This document shows, piece after piece, positions 35,928-43,587 of a DNA stretch of 64,000 bases (its first letter is position 1; each line of letters starts with the position of its first letter). Source of the DNA: Acidobacteria bacterium 28-1 (GTDB lineage Bacteria; Acidobacteriota; Blastocatellia; Pyrinomonadales; Pyrinomonadaceae). The stretch is taken from positions 1 to 64,000 of the forward strand of contig MWYZ01000087.1 in assembly GCA_002050365.1 (NCBI GenBank). Reading direction: 5' to 3'. Both the position numbers and the translations under genes were made by a program. Under the pieces are notes generated by a model, which saw only the letters and a list, made by a program, of their open reading frames with translations, did not search any database and was not told the DNA's origin.

Positions 35928-36248
35928 TTACATTTGTGTAATAAACTTCACATTAACCAGTAATTGCCGGGTCGTCTGACCGTGTAAAGATTCGTCGGCT
36001 TGCCGATTTCGATGTGCTGCCCGATTCTGATGCGATTCGGGTTTATGATTTGCGGATTCTTCTCGAGCAGTTGCCGCAAATTCTGTCCGGTTTTGACGGC
36101 GATTTGTCAAAGTGTCGCTGCGCCTGACCGTGTATTCGTCGGTTTGCAGAACTTTTGTTTGAAGAGGCGTCTTCGTCGTCGTTTGTTTGTCCGTCGCGCC
36201 GAAGTTATTTGTCGGTTGGGGATTGAAGCCGATTTTGCTGCCGCTCAT
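35920..36248 (-). pseudogene. Chimeric remnant: LysM gene 5' end joined to lipoprotein 3' end
   Basis: The start MSGSKIGFNPQPTNNF mirrors MSSNRIGFDFQPINKF of the 45534 gene. A frameshift near residue 48 breaks the first LysM; in the shifted frame it resumes VKTGQNLRQLLEKNPQI and runs to LYTV. Immediately after this the sequence becomes DDPAITG-stop-CEVYYTNVNQ, the C-terminus of the lipoprotein family (compare TDDPTITGQCEIYYTNVNQ at 42351). So two different genes of the array were joined. A TAA replaces the usual Gln codon. It cannot encode a working protein. Confidence 0.75.
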
Positions 36249-36345
36249 TTTGATTCTTCGTTATTTAAAGTTTAGATATTCACTATGATAATTTATCGGG
36301 GTTATCTTGAAAAAGTTCCTTGTTTTTTCAAAATCTTTTTTCGAT
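36249..36345 (-). promoter_or_regulatory. Conserved upstream region, copy 1
   Basis: About 90 bases upstream of the LysM ATG resemble those at 38878 and 45535. All contain a tactcataata-like block, an attatcgg block and gaaaaagttcctg followed by T-runs (plus-strand reading). It probably carries the promoter of the hydrolase gene. Confidence 0.5.
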
Positions 36346-36364
36346 ACTTGGAGCTTCGCTAAAA

Positions 36365-36840
36365 TTAATTTAATTTGCGTAGTTTTCCGTTGCGATAATT
36401 CCACGTTTGAGCCGCGCCATATCGGTAAGCGCCCGAATCTTCTGCGGGAATTTTGCTGCCGTCTGGGAATTTAACGGTTAAGGTTTGATTTTTGTAAAGA
36501 ATCTTCGGGGCTGTATTGCAGTTGCCGAAGGCGTCGGTGATTGCCGGTTTGTTTTTTGAAACATCGACAATGTAAAAATGACCGGCGCAGGCGAGCGCGC
36601 CGTCTCCGATGTTTAAAAGTATCAACTTCGGATTCGCGCGCGGATACTTTCCTTCAACCGTGCCGAATTCAGCCTGACTTTCAAACAAAACTTTATTGCG
36701 TATTTTTACCTTAAAGCCGTTCGTCTTCTATCTTCAAAATGCCTTTCGACGTTTTAACAGCCTGGCTCGAATTTTTTACCTGACTGAATGCGTTACTCGT
36801 CAGGCTCGATAACACAAGGAAAAAGCAAGTGAATATGTTT
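36365..36840 (-). pseudogene. Secreted ~170-aa family member, frameshifted
   Basis: The C-terminal part (36365-36688) reads FGTVEGKYPRANPKLILLN, GNCNTAPKILYKNQTLTV and RYGAAQTWNYRNGKL. It aligns along its length with the proteins at 37799 and 43001. Upstream, another frame encodes a signal-like IFTCFFLVLSSLTSNAFSQV and KTSKGILKIED, and the two frames join near 36725 by a single-base shift. No ATG is present at the expected start. It is most likely a decayed third copy of the family. Confidence 0.65.
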
Positions 36841-36861
36841 TCAGCCTGATGTTTTTTCGAG

Positions 36862-37149
36862 TTAGTTCGGACATTTTTTTCCTTCCGGCGGATTGCCGAA
36901 ATCGTGATTCGGGTCTTCTTTTTTTAATTCGCGCTCGTAAATATCTTCATTGGTTTTTTGATTTCTGCAGCCGCACCACCAATAATGATTGTCAATCCAT
37001 TTATAAATATAAAGCGTGTCAAATTCGGGGTCTTTGAGTTTTTCGCCTGTTTTCGGGTCTCGCTGAAGTCCGCGCCGCACGGTGTAAATATCGTCGTAAC
37101 TTCCTTTGCGCGGCACAAAGCGTAATTTGTAGGAAACAATCGGAATCAA
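36862..37149 (-). CDS. Orphan 95-aa protein or C-terminal module
   Basis: The frame from ATG 37149 encodes a Tyr/Trp/Cys-containing polar protein: YDDIYTVRRGLQRDPKTGEK, YIYKWIDNHYWWCGCRNQ, DFGNPPEGKKCPN. There is no signal peptide and no recognised family. Upstream in the same frame the DNA reads NP-stop-QIDNCKL, a relic of the LysM 'NPGQI' segment with TGA for GGA. It may therefore once have been the C-terminal end of a LysM fusion. It sits directly behind the lipoprotein stop at 37191 and before the next secreted-family copy. Confidence 0.45.
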   Translation of the reverse strand: MIPIVSYKLRFVPRKGSYDDIYTVRRGLQRDPKTGEKLKDPEFDTLYIYKWIDNHYWWCGCRNQKTNEDIYERELKKEDPNHDFGNPPEGKKCPN

Positions 37150-37190
37150 TTTGCAGTTGTCGATTTGTCAGGGATTGAAATTACTTATTG

Positions 37191-37802
37191 TTATTGATTT
37201 ACATTTGTGAAAGAAACTTCGCATTGACCGGTGATTGTCGGTTCATCCGTTTCAAAAGAATCTTCGCTCAAGAGAATTTTATATTTTCCCGACGCGGAGA
37301 ATATTTTTTCAAGTTGATATTTTCCGTTCGCTTTATTTTTTTCGACATCGACGGTCGTCGCCTCTGCCGTGTTTATTTTCAACTCGTCGAGTTTTGCGAA
37401 ATCGGAAGCGGCATAAAAAGGTTCGGCGCCGGCTTTCTTGCCCGCTTCGACCAATTCGTCGCCATCGAGTTCCGAAAGGAAAATATATTTCTTTTTCGGC
37501 GTAATAACTTCCAGATAACTGCCGTGCGGCGACCGCATCTTCAATGTCAGAATATCTCCGGGCTTCAAGTCGGTCGGCGAACAGCTTAATTCTTCGCTTA
37601 ATTCCTTAACCTCTTTTGGAAGCGCGGAGTTGTTGTTTGCAGTCGGAGAATTCTTCGGAGTCGCGGCGACAGGCAGACTTTTCGCAGAGTTGTCAGTCGT
37701 AGAATTGTCAGTTTCGGTATTTTTTTGGAGACAAGCCGCGCTTATCCAGACGATTAAAAAACCGGTTAAAGTTAAGAAAAGTTTTAATTTTCCCAGCATC
37801 AT
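37191..37802 (-). CDS. Lipoprotein of the hydrolase array, copy 2
   Basis: 203 aa. The lipobox ISAAC gives a lipidated Cys near residue 24. After a polar Asn/Thr linker, residues 70-203 match the 42351 protein closely: CSPTDLKPGDILTLKM, PHGSYLEVITPKKKYIF, FYAASDFAKLDELKI, SGKYKILLSEDSFETDEP, ITGQCEVSFTNVNQ. It should be a periplasmic protein tethered to a membrane. Its start overlaps the upstream secreted gene by four bases, so translation is coupled. The function is unknown; protection against the LysM hydrolase is a hypothesis. Confidence 0.8.
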   Translation of the reverse strand: MMLGKLKLFLTLTGFLIVWISAACLQKNTETDNSTTDNSAKSLPVAATPKNSPTANNNSALPKEVKELSEELSCSPTDLKPGDILTLKMRSPHGSYLEVITPKKKYIFLSELDGDELVEAGKKAGAEPFYAASDFAKLDELKINTAEATTVDVEKNKANGKYQLEKIFSASGKYKILLSEDSFETDEPTITGQCEVSFTNVNQ

Positions 37803-38320
37803 TTTGTCTTCGATAGTTTGCCGCGTCTAAACTGCCAAACTTCGCGTCCGCCTTTTTTGTAGGCGTCGCCGCTTTTTCCGGCGGGAAAAGTAATCAGCAA
37901 AGATTGATTGCGGTAAACCGATAACGGCGAATCGCCGCAGTTGCCGAATTCTTTGCTCGCCGTCGCCGATTTCCCCGATAAATCAATGATGATAAAACCT
38001 GCCGCGCACGCCGTCGAATCGTTAGTCAGCCGGACGAGAAATAGACTCGGAGATTTTTGCGGGTATTTTCCAAAAACGCTTCCCGCAACATACGGCGATT
38101 CGGTTCCGTCTTTGATAACTTTATTATCCAATTCAATCTTAATATTTACAGCGTCGCCGTCGGTGACTTTGATTATCTTTAGTTTTCCCTTCGCCGTTTG
38201 AACCGAATCGCTGATTTCTTCGCTTGGATTCGCTTGTCCAATGGCAAGCGATGATAATCCGCAAAAAATTAAGCCGAGTAAAATAAATGAGCGCAACAGT
38301 TCTTTTCGAGAAATAATCAT
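37799..38320 (-). CDS. Secreted ~170-aa protein of the array, copy 2
   Basis: 173 aa with a signal peptide ending near residue 29 (SLAIGQA). The mature part has KGKLKIIKVTDGDAVNIKI, FGKYPQKSPSLFLVRL, ACAAGFIIIDLSGK, FGNCGDSPLSVYRNQSL and a basic end (WQFRRGKLSK). Homologues lie at 43001 (intact) and 36365 (broken). Two cysteines are conserved, consistent with a disulfide in the periplasm. The 4-base overlap with the lipoprotein gene suggests the two products work together. Confidence 0.8.
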   Translation of the reverse strand: MIISRKELLRSFILLGLIFCGLSSLAIGQANPSEEISDSVQTAKGKLKIIKVTDGDAVNIKIELDNKVIKDGTESPYVAGSVFGKYPQKSPSLFLVRLTNDSTACAAGFIIIDLSGKSATASKEFGNCGDSPLSVYRNQSLLITFPAGKSGDAYKKGGREVWQFRRGKLSKTK

Positions 38321-38333
38321 TTTGTATCTATTG

Positions 38334-38379
38334 TCTAATAAATAAGATGTAGCTTAGAAACTGCGTCTTATTTATTAGA
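38334..38379. terminator. Terminator-like hairpin
   Basis: tctaataaataaga (38334-38347) is perfectly complementary to 38366-38379, with an 18-base loop. It lies between the LysM remnant and the secreted gene. It could end transcription or pause it within the array. Confidence 0.55.
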
Positions 38380-38400
38380 TGCCTGAAATTTCAAATCGTC

Positions 38401-38877
38401 TTACTGCCGATATTTATCCGGGCGAATTTTCGTATTTGTATAATCGTTAAGCCACGCGCGATAGCCCTGTAGCGGGAATACGCAATTTCTGACCGGGATA
38501 AATCAAATTGTGATTGCCGATTTGTCCCGGATTAGCTCGCATTATGTCGCCGACGGTCGTGTGTTTGGCTTTGGCGATTTCCGATAATGTGTCGCCGGGT
38601 TTGACCGTGTAGATGTTCGACGGCTTGCCGATTTCTATGCGCTGTCCGATTTGAATTTGGTTTGGATTCTTAATTTGCGGATTCTTTTTGAGTAGTTCCT
38701 GCAAATTTTGTCCGGTTTTGACGGCGATTTCCGTCAATGTGTCGCCGCGTTTGACGATGTATTCGTCCGTTTGCGGAACTCTCTGATGCGCGAGTGTTTT
38801 CGTCTTTAGCGTTTGTTTCTGCGCCGCGTCAAGTTTATTTGTCGGTTGGAAACTGAAACCATTCTGTTGCCGCTCAT
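38401..38877 (-). pseudogene. LysM hydrolase copy with internal deletion and frameshift
   Basis: The ATG at 38877 opens MSGNR; one missing base then shifts the frame, after which SFQPTNKLDAAQK and both LysM repeats are readable (open frame 38447-38737, with YIVKRGDTLTEIAVKTGQ spanning its start). After KLRIP the next codons belong, in another frame, to the very end of the full-length hydrolase: QGYRAWLNDYTNTKIRPDKY then TAA at 38401. The M15-like and transglycosylase domains (about 490 residues) are therefore deleted. A protein of two LysM repeats might still be made from an internal TTG at 38737. Confidence 0.75.
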
Positions 38878-38965
38878 TTTAGCTCTCTAGAGTTTAAATT
38901 ACATACTCATAATAGATTATCGGCTATTTATGTAAAGAGTTTCCTGTTTTTGAAATAAAAGTAAA
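38878..38965 (-). promoter_or_regulatory. Conserved upstream region, copy 2
   Basis: Shares tactcataata, attatcgg and gtttcctgttttt blocks with the regions upstream of the hydrolase genes at 36249 and 45535. This supports duplication of the gene together with its promoter. Confidence 0.5.
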
Positions 38966-39010
38966 TAATTTTTGTAAATGCCAATTAAATTTTGCTTGCC
39001 TTTATAAAAT

Positions 39011-40202
39011 CTATTGACGACAAGGCAAAATGAGATTTTGAGCCGAAAACAGAGGCGAATTCTGGCTTGGTATAAATTTGTATTTAATAAACGCCGCGCT
39101 GATTTCTTTCTTCTTTATTGCCGCTCCCTCGCAAGTGTTTTCATAAACGGTTTTAAAATCTTTAACGACTTGCAGCTTGTTTTGAGTTAGATTGATTAGT
39201 TTTGACCATTTCGTTTCAATTCCCATCTGCAAATTATTGCCGACAAGCAGAAGTTCATTCACGCCGTCGCGGTTTGCATCGCTTTTTGCCGCGATGTAAA
39301 AATAACTTCCCACATCGAATTTGGCGACCAGCTTCTCGCCTTCAAAAATTGCCAATACGGTATTTGGCGGGATTTGTCGGCTCTTGCGTAATTGAAGTCA
39401 CGTCAGGACGAATCAGATAAGCCGTTTGGTTTTTATTCGCGGCGGTAAACGCTCCGGTTTCTTTGCTGCTGATTTCAACGCCGTCGGCTTCTTCACCGAC
39501 TTCTGCCGCCCGCAAAACACGCTCTCGTTCGGCGGCATTAATTTTAGGTTCCGCTGATGAAGATTCCTTACGGAAATCGAACAAAATTTCGTCGCTTGCG
39601 GTTTTTGTATGAAGCGCGGAACTGCCAGAAAAATAAACGCGGCAGCGACCGGTCAGCGGCGGGTCATCCTGTTCCAAACTCTCATTGCTTATTTCGATTG
39701 CATACCATCCTTTACGGCTGAAAATCAATTCGGGCTTGCCTTCGCCTTGCGAATTCAGTTTGGTCAAATCAACGGCTGTCGCGGCGGCGGTGTTAATTTC
39801 GATTTGCGCGGTCTTCCGTAGCTTGTCTATCGTCCAAAAAAGGTTCTCCCGCGCGTTTTGGTTCGATTCGTTTTCATCCGAAAGCAGAAAAAAGCCTTCT
39901 TTACTTTTATCGCGCACGATTGCCAAATTTCCGCCGTTCGGCACGGCGAGTCTAATTTTCAGAACATCGCCGCCCGACAATTTTTGTGGGCTGCACTCTT
40001 TAATTTCGCCGAATGCTCCGTCGGACGCGACTTCTTCAGCCGTATTTGTCAAAGATTCATTAGCCGCCGAAAATTCGCTTGAGACTTTGTTTTGTCCATT
40101 GGCGATTTCGTCATTACCACTCAAATTCGTCTGACACGCGGCGAAAAAAATTGTTGAAACCGTTATCAGAAATAAATGGAGACCGATTCTTGATTTTGTC
40201 AT
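39011..40202 (-). pseudogene. Larger lipoprotein of the array, probably frameshifted
   Basis: From ATG 40202 a lipoprotein signal ends FFAAC. Residues 55-185 are a distant version of the array lipoprotein domain: CSPQKLSGGDVLKIRL, NGGNLAIVRDK, LTGRCRVYFSG. About 100 further residues follow to a stop at 39342. The next frame (39011-39355) overlaps and continues sensibly (LAIFEGEKLVAKFDVGSYFY, AKSDANRDGVNELLLVGNN, an FG-GAP-like calcium loop). One extra C in a CCC run near 39368 would join them into about 395 aa. A real mutation and a sequencing error are both possible. Confidence 0.65.
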
Positions 40203-40270
40203 ATTCGCTATTTTCTCACTTCTCACCGAAATCAAACAGTGCATTTTCCGTCCTTTTTAATGAAGGGTTA

Positions 40271-40319
40271 AAAATATGCTGTTGGCTGAAATTAATAGTT
40301 TCAGCCAACAGCATATTTT
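40271..40319. terminator. Strong hairpin terminator between lipoprotein genes
   Basis: Perfect 21-bp stem: aaaatatgctgttggctgaaa (40271-40291) and its complement at 40299-40319, with a 7-base loop. The A/T ends give U-tracts on either strand. It lies 27 bases past the stop of the IS-split lipoprotein gene. Confidence 0.8.
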
Positions 40320-40631
40320 GCATTTTTGTAAAATGAGTTTTAGATTTATTCAGGGTAAAGTTTTGTGTCAGGCAAATTTTTAGCGAAAAAGTTTTTGCCG
40401 TCAAAACAAATCAGCTTTCTTTTTGTCGCGTTCACATAGTCTATGCCTTTTCTTTGAATTTCCAGTTCCGTGTGAATACAATCGCCTTTTGCGTTTGGCG
40501 GAAAAAGATATAGCAAATCGTCATAATCTTCATTAGGTTTGTTTTTTCAATCACACCGAAAACTGTTGATACAGCTGCCATATCTTTTCTTTTTAGCGTT
40601 TGGTAAATCGAGTCATAAAGTAAAAATGTTC

Positions 40632-41479
40632 GGTAGTGAACTAAAAGTAATGCTATTTGAAAAATAGGGAGCAATTTCTTGTAATTGTGTCTGCTATGAA
40701 CAATCAAGAACTTGCTCCGCAAACGGACAATCTGACTTGTCCGCGTTGTCAATTATCGCACATCAAACGTAATGGTCATACTTATTACGGCAAACAAAAT
40801 TATCGCTGTCTCTCGTGCGGCAGACAATTTGTTATCCGTCAGCAAATCGTCACCGCGGCGGTCAAACAATTGATTTGCCGGTTGTTGCTCGAGCGAATCA
40901 GTTTGCGCGGGATTTGTCGGGTTCTGGACGTTTCCTTGTGCTGGCTGCTGAACTTTATGCGCCAAGTTTACAAAACAGTTCCGGCTGATCTGAATTTTCG
41001 GATGCCGCTTGATTCGGAATTTGAAATCTTGTGTCTGGAAGCCGATCAAATGTGGTCGTTTGTCGAGCGCAAAACGAACAAGCAGTGGATTTGGCTGATT
41101 CTCGAACGGCGCACCGGACAAGTTGTGGCGGTTCACATCGGCGACCGCAGCGAAAAGAGCGCCACGGCTTTATGGCAAAAACTGCCGCCGGAAGTCAAAG
41201 CTAACGCTTTGATATTAACCGACTGTTGGGAGGCTTACGCGCTGGCGATTCCCGCCGAGCAGCATACAGCGTGCGGCAAAGGAAGCGGGCAGACATCTTT
41301 TATCGAAGGTTTTAATTGTCGCTTGCGGCAGCGAGTGTCGCGGTTGGTGCGAAAGACAACTTCGTTTTCAAAGAACACGGAAAACCATCAGGGAGCAATC
41401 AATTATTTTTTGTCATACAGCAATTTGGAACGACAAAAACTATATTTTGCGACCTGAGCATTACTTTTAGTTCACTACC
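40632..41479 (+). mobile_element. IS1-family-like insertion sequence (848 bp)
   Basis: Perfect terminal inverted repeats of 23 bases begin ggtagtgaactaaaagtaat at the left end; the complement ends at 41479. The element is flanked by an 8-base direct repeat AAATGTTC (40624-40631 and 41480-41487), typical for IS1. It carries one transposase gene. The clean ends and duplication imply a simple, fairly recent insertion. Confidence 0.93.
40696..41457 (+). CDS. IS1-type transposase, single frame
   Basis: 253 aa from ATG 40696; a TTG at 40657 would add 13 residues. The N-terminal zinc finger is CPRCQLSHIKRNG with YRCLSCGRQF, and a helix-turn-helix follows (LLERISLRGICRVLDVS). The catalytic part is of InsB type: EADQMWSFVERKTNKQWIW, LTDCWEAY and SFIEGFNCRLRQRVSRLVRK. 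In E. coli IS1 these parts are joined by frameshifting; here they form one frame, as in several other IS1-family members. It appears intact and potentially active. Confidence 0.92.
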   Translation: MNNQELAPQTDNLTCPRCQLSHIKRNGHTYYGKQNYRCLSCGRQFVIRQQIVTAAVKQLICRLLLERISLRGICRVLDVSLCWLLNFMRQVYKTVPADLNFRMPLDSEFEILCLEADQMWSFVERKTNKQWIWLILERRTGQVVAVHIGDRSEKSATALWQKLPPEVKANALILTDCWEAYALAIPAEQHTACGKGSGQTSFIEGFNCRLRQRVSRLVRKTTSFSKNTENHQGAINYFLSYSNLERQKLYFAT

Positions 41480-42350
41480 AAATGTTCTTCCTCTTCCGCC
41501 ATGCTTCCAACTCCAACCGTTTTCTCCACCCAGCACCACAACAAGCGCAATCTTCTGTCGTGGTTTGATTTGCGCTTCAAACTTAGGTGCGAATGGGAGT
41601 TTCTTAATATCGCCGCCTTCAAATACCGCTCCCGTGCGCAAGTTTTTAACCGTGACATCAACTCCGGTTTGCTCTAAAGTTTTTTCGCCCGTTTTGTCTT
41701 TTACGCCCTGAACTATTACGGCAACATCAGGACATTCGTCGCCATTAAAATCGCCTTCGGCATAATATTCTTTAATGTATTTTCTGCCTTCCATTTCGGC
41801 AACTTCGACCGAACCGATTGCTCCGTAAGAAAGCCATTCATTAAATTTTTCTCTGGTTTCTGGTTTCGGTACAGTATCGTTCATATCCGCCACGTCAATC
41901 AGTCCCAAATTACGAGGAACATTTTCAGGTTGGCACTTGCCGATTTTCTTTTCCGCCTTTGATTCTTCCCCGTTGTTTTCAACGCTTTGTTTGTTGTTTT
42001 CCGGTGTCTTAATTTCCAAAGCGGGGTTATCTTTTCTATCAAGCTGATTATTCGCCTGAGTTAGAGAAACTTTATTTATTTCATTACTAGAATTAACCGT
42101 CGAACAGCCAATGCTGACAAAAACAAGCATTAAAATCCCAAAAAACAAAATGAGTATTTTGACATAATTCTTTCTTACAAAAGCAGATTTCTCGAATAAT
42201 TTTCGGACGAAGAACAGTAGAAATGCCGCCTGACTATCGTACTTCGATTTTACCTCCATTGAACATGGAAATGGTCGGGTTCCGTAACGACCTCACCATC
42301 ATATTTACTGTTTGAATAAAAAGTAAATAAAATTCTTGTAAATCTTATTG

Positions 42351-42965
42351 TTATTGATTTACATTTGTGTAATAAATTTCACATTGACCAGTAATGGTCG
42401 GGTCGTCCGTTTCAAAAGAATCTTTGCTCAAAAGAATTTTATATTTTCCTGATTCGGCGAATATCTTAGTCAACGGTAGTTTCCCGTTCATATCTCCACC
42501 TTTGTAGTTAATTGTCATCGCATTCGCCGTGTCTATTTTTAATTCGTTCAATTGAACGAAGTCCGATGCGGCATAATAAGGAGTTACTTTGTATCTTTCA
42601 GCATCTTTAAGTAGCTCATCTCCGACTTCTGAGGAGATAAAAATATATTCTTTTGCCGGCGTGATAATTTCCAGATAACCGCCGTGCGGCTTGTTCATTG
42701 TTAGAGTGAGAACATCGCCTTGCCGGAGTTGCTTCGGTGAGCAGACGAATTTGCCGGTTAATTTGTCTTCGCCTCTTTTCCCCGATGCCATCGGGATATT
42801 TTTCATTTCTTCCGGTAAAGAAATATTTGTGTCGGTTGTAACCTGTGCAGAATTTGCAGGCGTTTTTTCCAGATTCATTTCGGCGACCTTTTGCAGACAA
42901 CTCGCTCCTGACAAGAAAGACGAAATGAATATCAGAACTATATACAATCGAGGGTTTGTTCTCAT
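42351..42965 (-). CDS. Lipoprotein of the hydrolase array, copy 1
   Basis: 204 aa. Lipobox SGASC at about residues 19-23. The domain at 70-204 reads CSPKQLRQGDVLTLTM, PHGGYLEIITPAKEYIF, YYAASDFVQLNELKI, SGKYKILLSKDSFETDDP, ITGQCEIYYTNVNQ. It is the closest intact relative of the 37191 lipoprotein. It starts 35 bases after the secreted gene at 43001 and so lies in one operon with the hydrolase. Lipidation would place it in the periplasm, where it could shield the cell wall or bind the hydrolase (hypothesis). Confidence 0.82.
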   Translation of the reverse strand: MRTNPRLYIVLIFISSFLSGASCLQKVAEMNLEKTPANSAQVTTDTNISLPEEMKNIPMASGKRGEDKLTGKFVCSPKQLRQGDVLTLTMNKPHGGYLEIITPAKEYIFISSEVGDELLKDAERYKVTPYYAASDFVQLNELKIDTANAMTINYKGGDMNGKLPLTKIFAESGKYKILLSKDSFETDDPTITGQCEIYYTNVNQ

Positions 42966-43000
42966 ATTTTCAGTCTCGCGGTTAAAATATAATTGATAAT

Positions 43001-43504
43001 TTATTTCAGATTTTTTAGTTTGCCGCTGCGGTAAATCCAGATTTGCTTTTTACCGATTGTGTATTTACTTTCTCTTTCTCCCGGCGGAAAATTGAGCGTT
43101 AAAGATTGATTACGGTAAGTTATTTTCGGCGCGTCTCCACAATTTCCAAATTCATCGGTAACTTTCGGAAGACCTTTCGACAAATCGAGAATTACAAATT
43201 TGACCGCGCAAACCAAGGATTCGGTGGAAAGTCCGATGAGGAAAAATTTAGGCGAGATTTGCGGATAGCTTTGCTCGATGTATGCTGACTCATAATTTAA
43301 CTCTTTAATAATTTTATTGTTTAGCTTGATATAGACTGCCGCAGCTTTGTCCTCGGAAACAATCTTGACGAGTTGTAACTTGCCCGGCAAAGTTTGCTTC
43401 GCAGCCAAAACCGTTTCACCATCTTTAATCTGACTAAATACATTGATTGTTAAAAAAAGTGAAATTAAAATTGTAAAGAAACCGATTGCTTTAAATCTTT
43501 TCAT
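43001..43504 (-). CDS. Secreted ~170-aa protein of the array, copy 1
   Basis: 167 aa with a signal peptide ending near residue 25 (INVFSQ). The mature part has LPGKLQLVKIVSEDKAAAVY, SYPQISPKFFLIGL, VCAVKFVILDLSK, FGNCGDAPKITYRNQSL and WIYRSGKLKNLK. It is a paralogue of 37799 and 36365. It lies 83 bases downstream of the hydrolase gene and 35 bases upstream of the lipoprotein gene. No known family is recognised. A small exported protein encoded beside a murein hydrolase is a typical setting for an immunity or inhibitor protein. Confidence 0.8.
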   Translation of the reverse strand: MKRFKAIGFFTILISLFLTINVFSQIKDGETVLAAKQTLPGKLQLVKIVSEDKAAAVYIKLNNKIIKELNYESAYIEQSYPQISPKFFLIGLSTESLVCAVKFVILDLSKGLPKVTDEFGNCGDAPKITYRNQSLTLNFPPGERESKYTIGKKQIWIYRSGKLKNLK

Positions 43505-43587
43505 TCCAGATTCACCTCATTTGGTTTAATGAGCGGTTGCGTTAAAACTTCACAACATAAAATTGTTTAATCGTGAGCCGGAAGAAT

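Larger units (their letters stand above)
40346..42259 (-). pseudogene. Lipoprotein gene split by an IS1-like element and a frameshift
   Basis: The 5' part encodes a lipoprotein signal (LVFVSIGC) and a periplasmic region with LIDVADMNDTVPKPETREKF and YYAEGDFNGDECPDVAVIVQG, another FG-GAP-like loop. The IS sits after GGRGRTF. Removing the IS and one 8-base repeat continues in frame as LLYDSIYQTLKRKDMAAVST and VFGVIEK. A one-base loss in an A-run near 40541-40546 then shifts the frame to PNEDYDDLLYLFPPNAKGDC and on to LPDTKLYPE with TAA at 40346. The ancestral product had about 350 aa. It is now inactive as written. Confidence 0.8.

Noticed and set aside
40441-40752. 103-codon minus frame at the left IS end
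   Set aside because: Only its middle (FLLYDSIYQTLKRKDMAAV) is real protein, part of the split lipoprotein. The rest is IS sequence or frameshifted, so it is annotated within the pseudogene.
41316-41711. 131-codon plus frame across the right IS end
   Set aside because: It joins IS sequence to the antisense of the split lipoprotein gene; it exists only because of the insertion.
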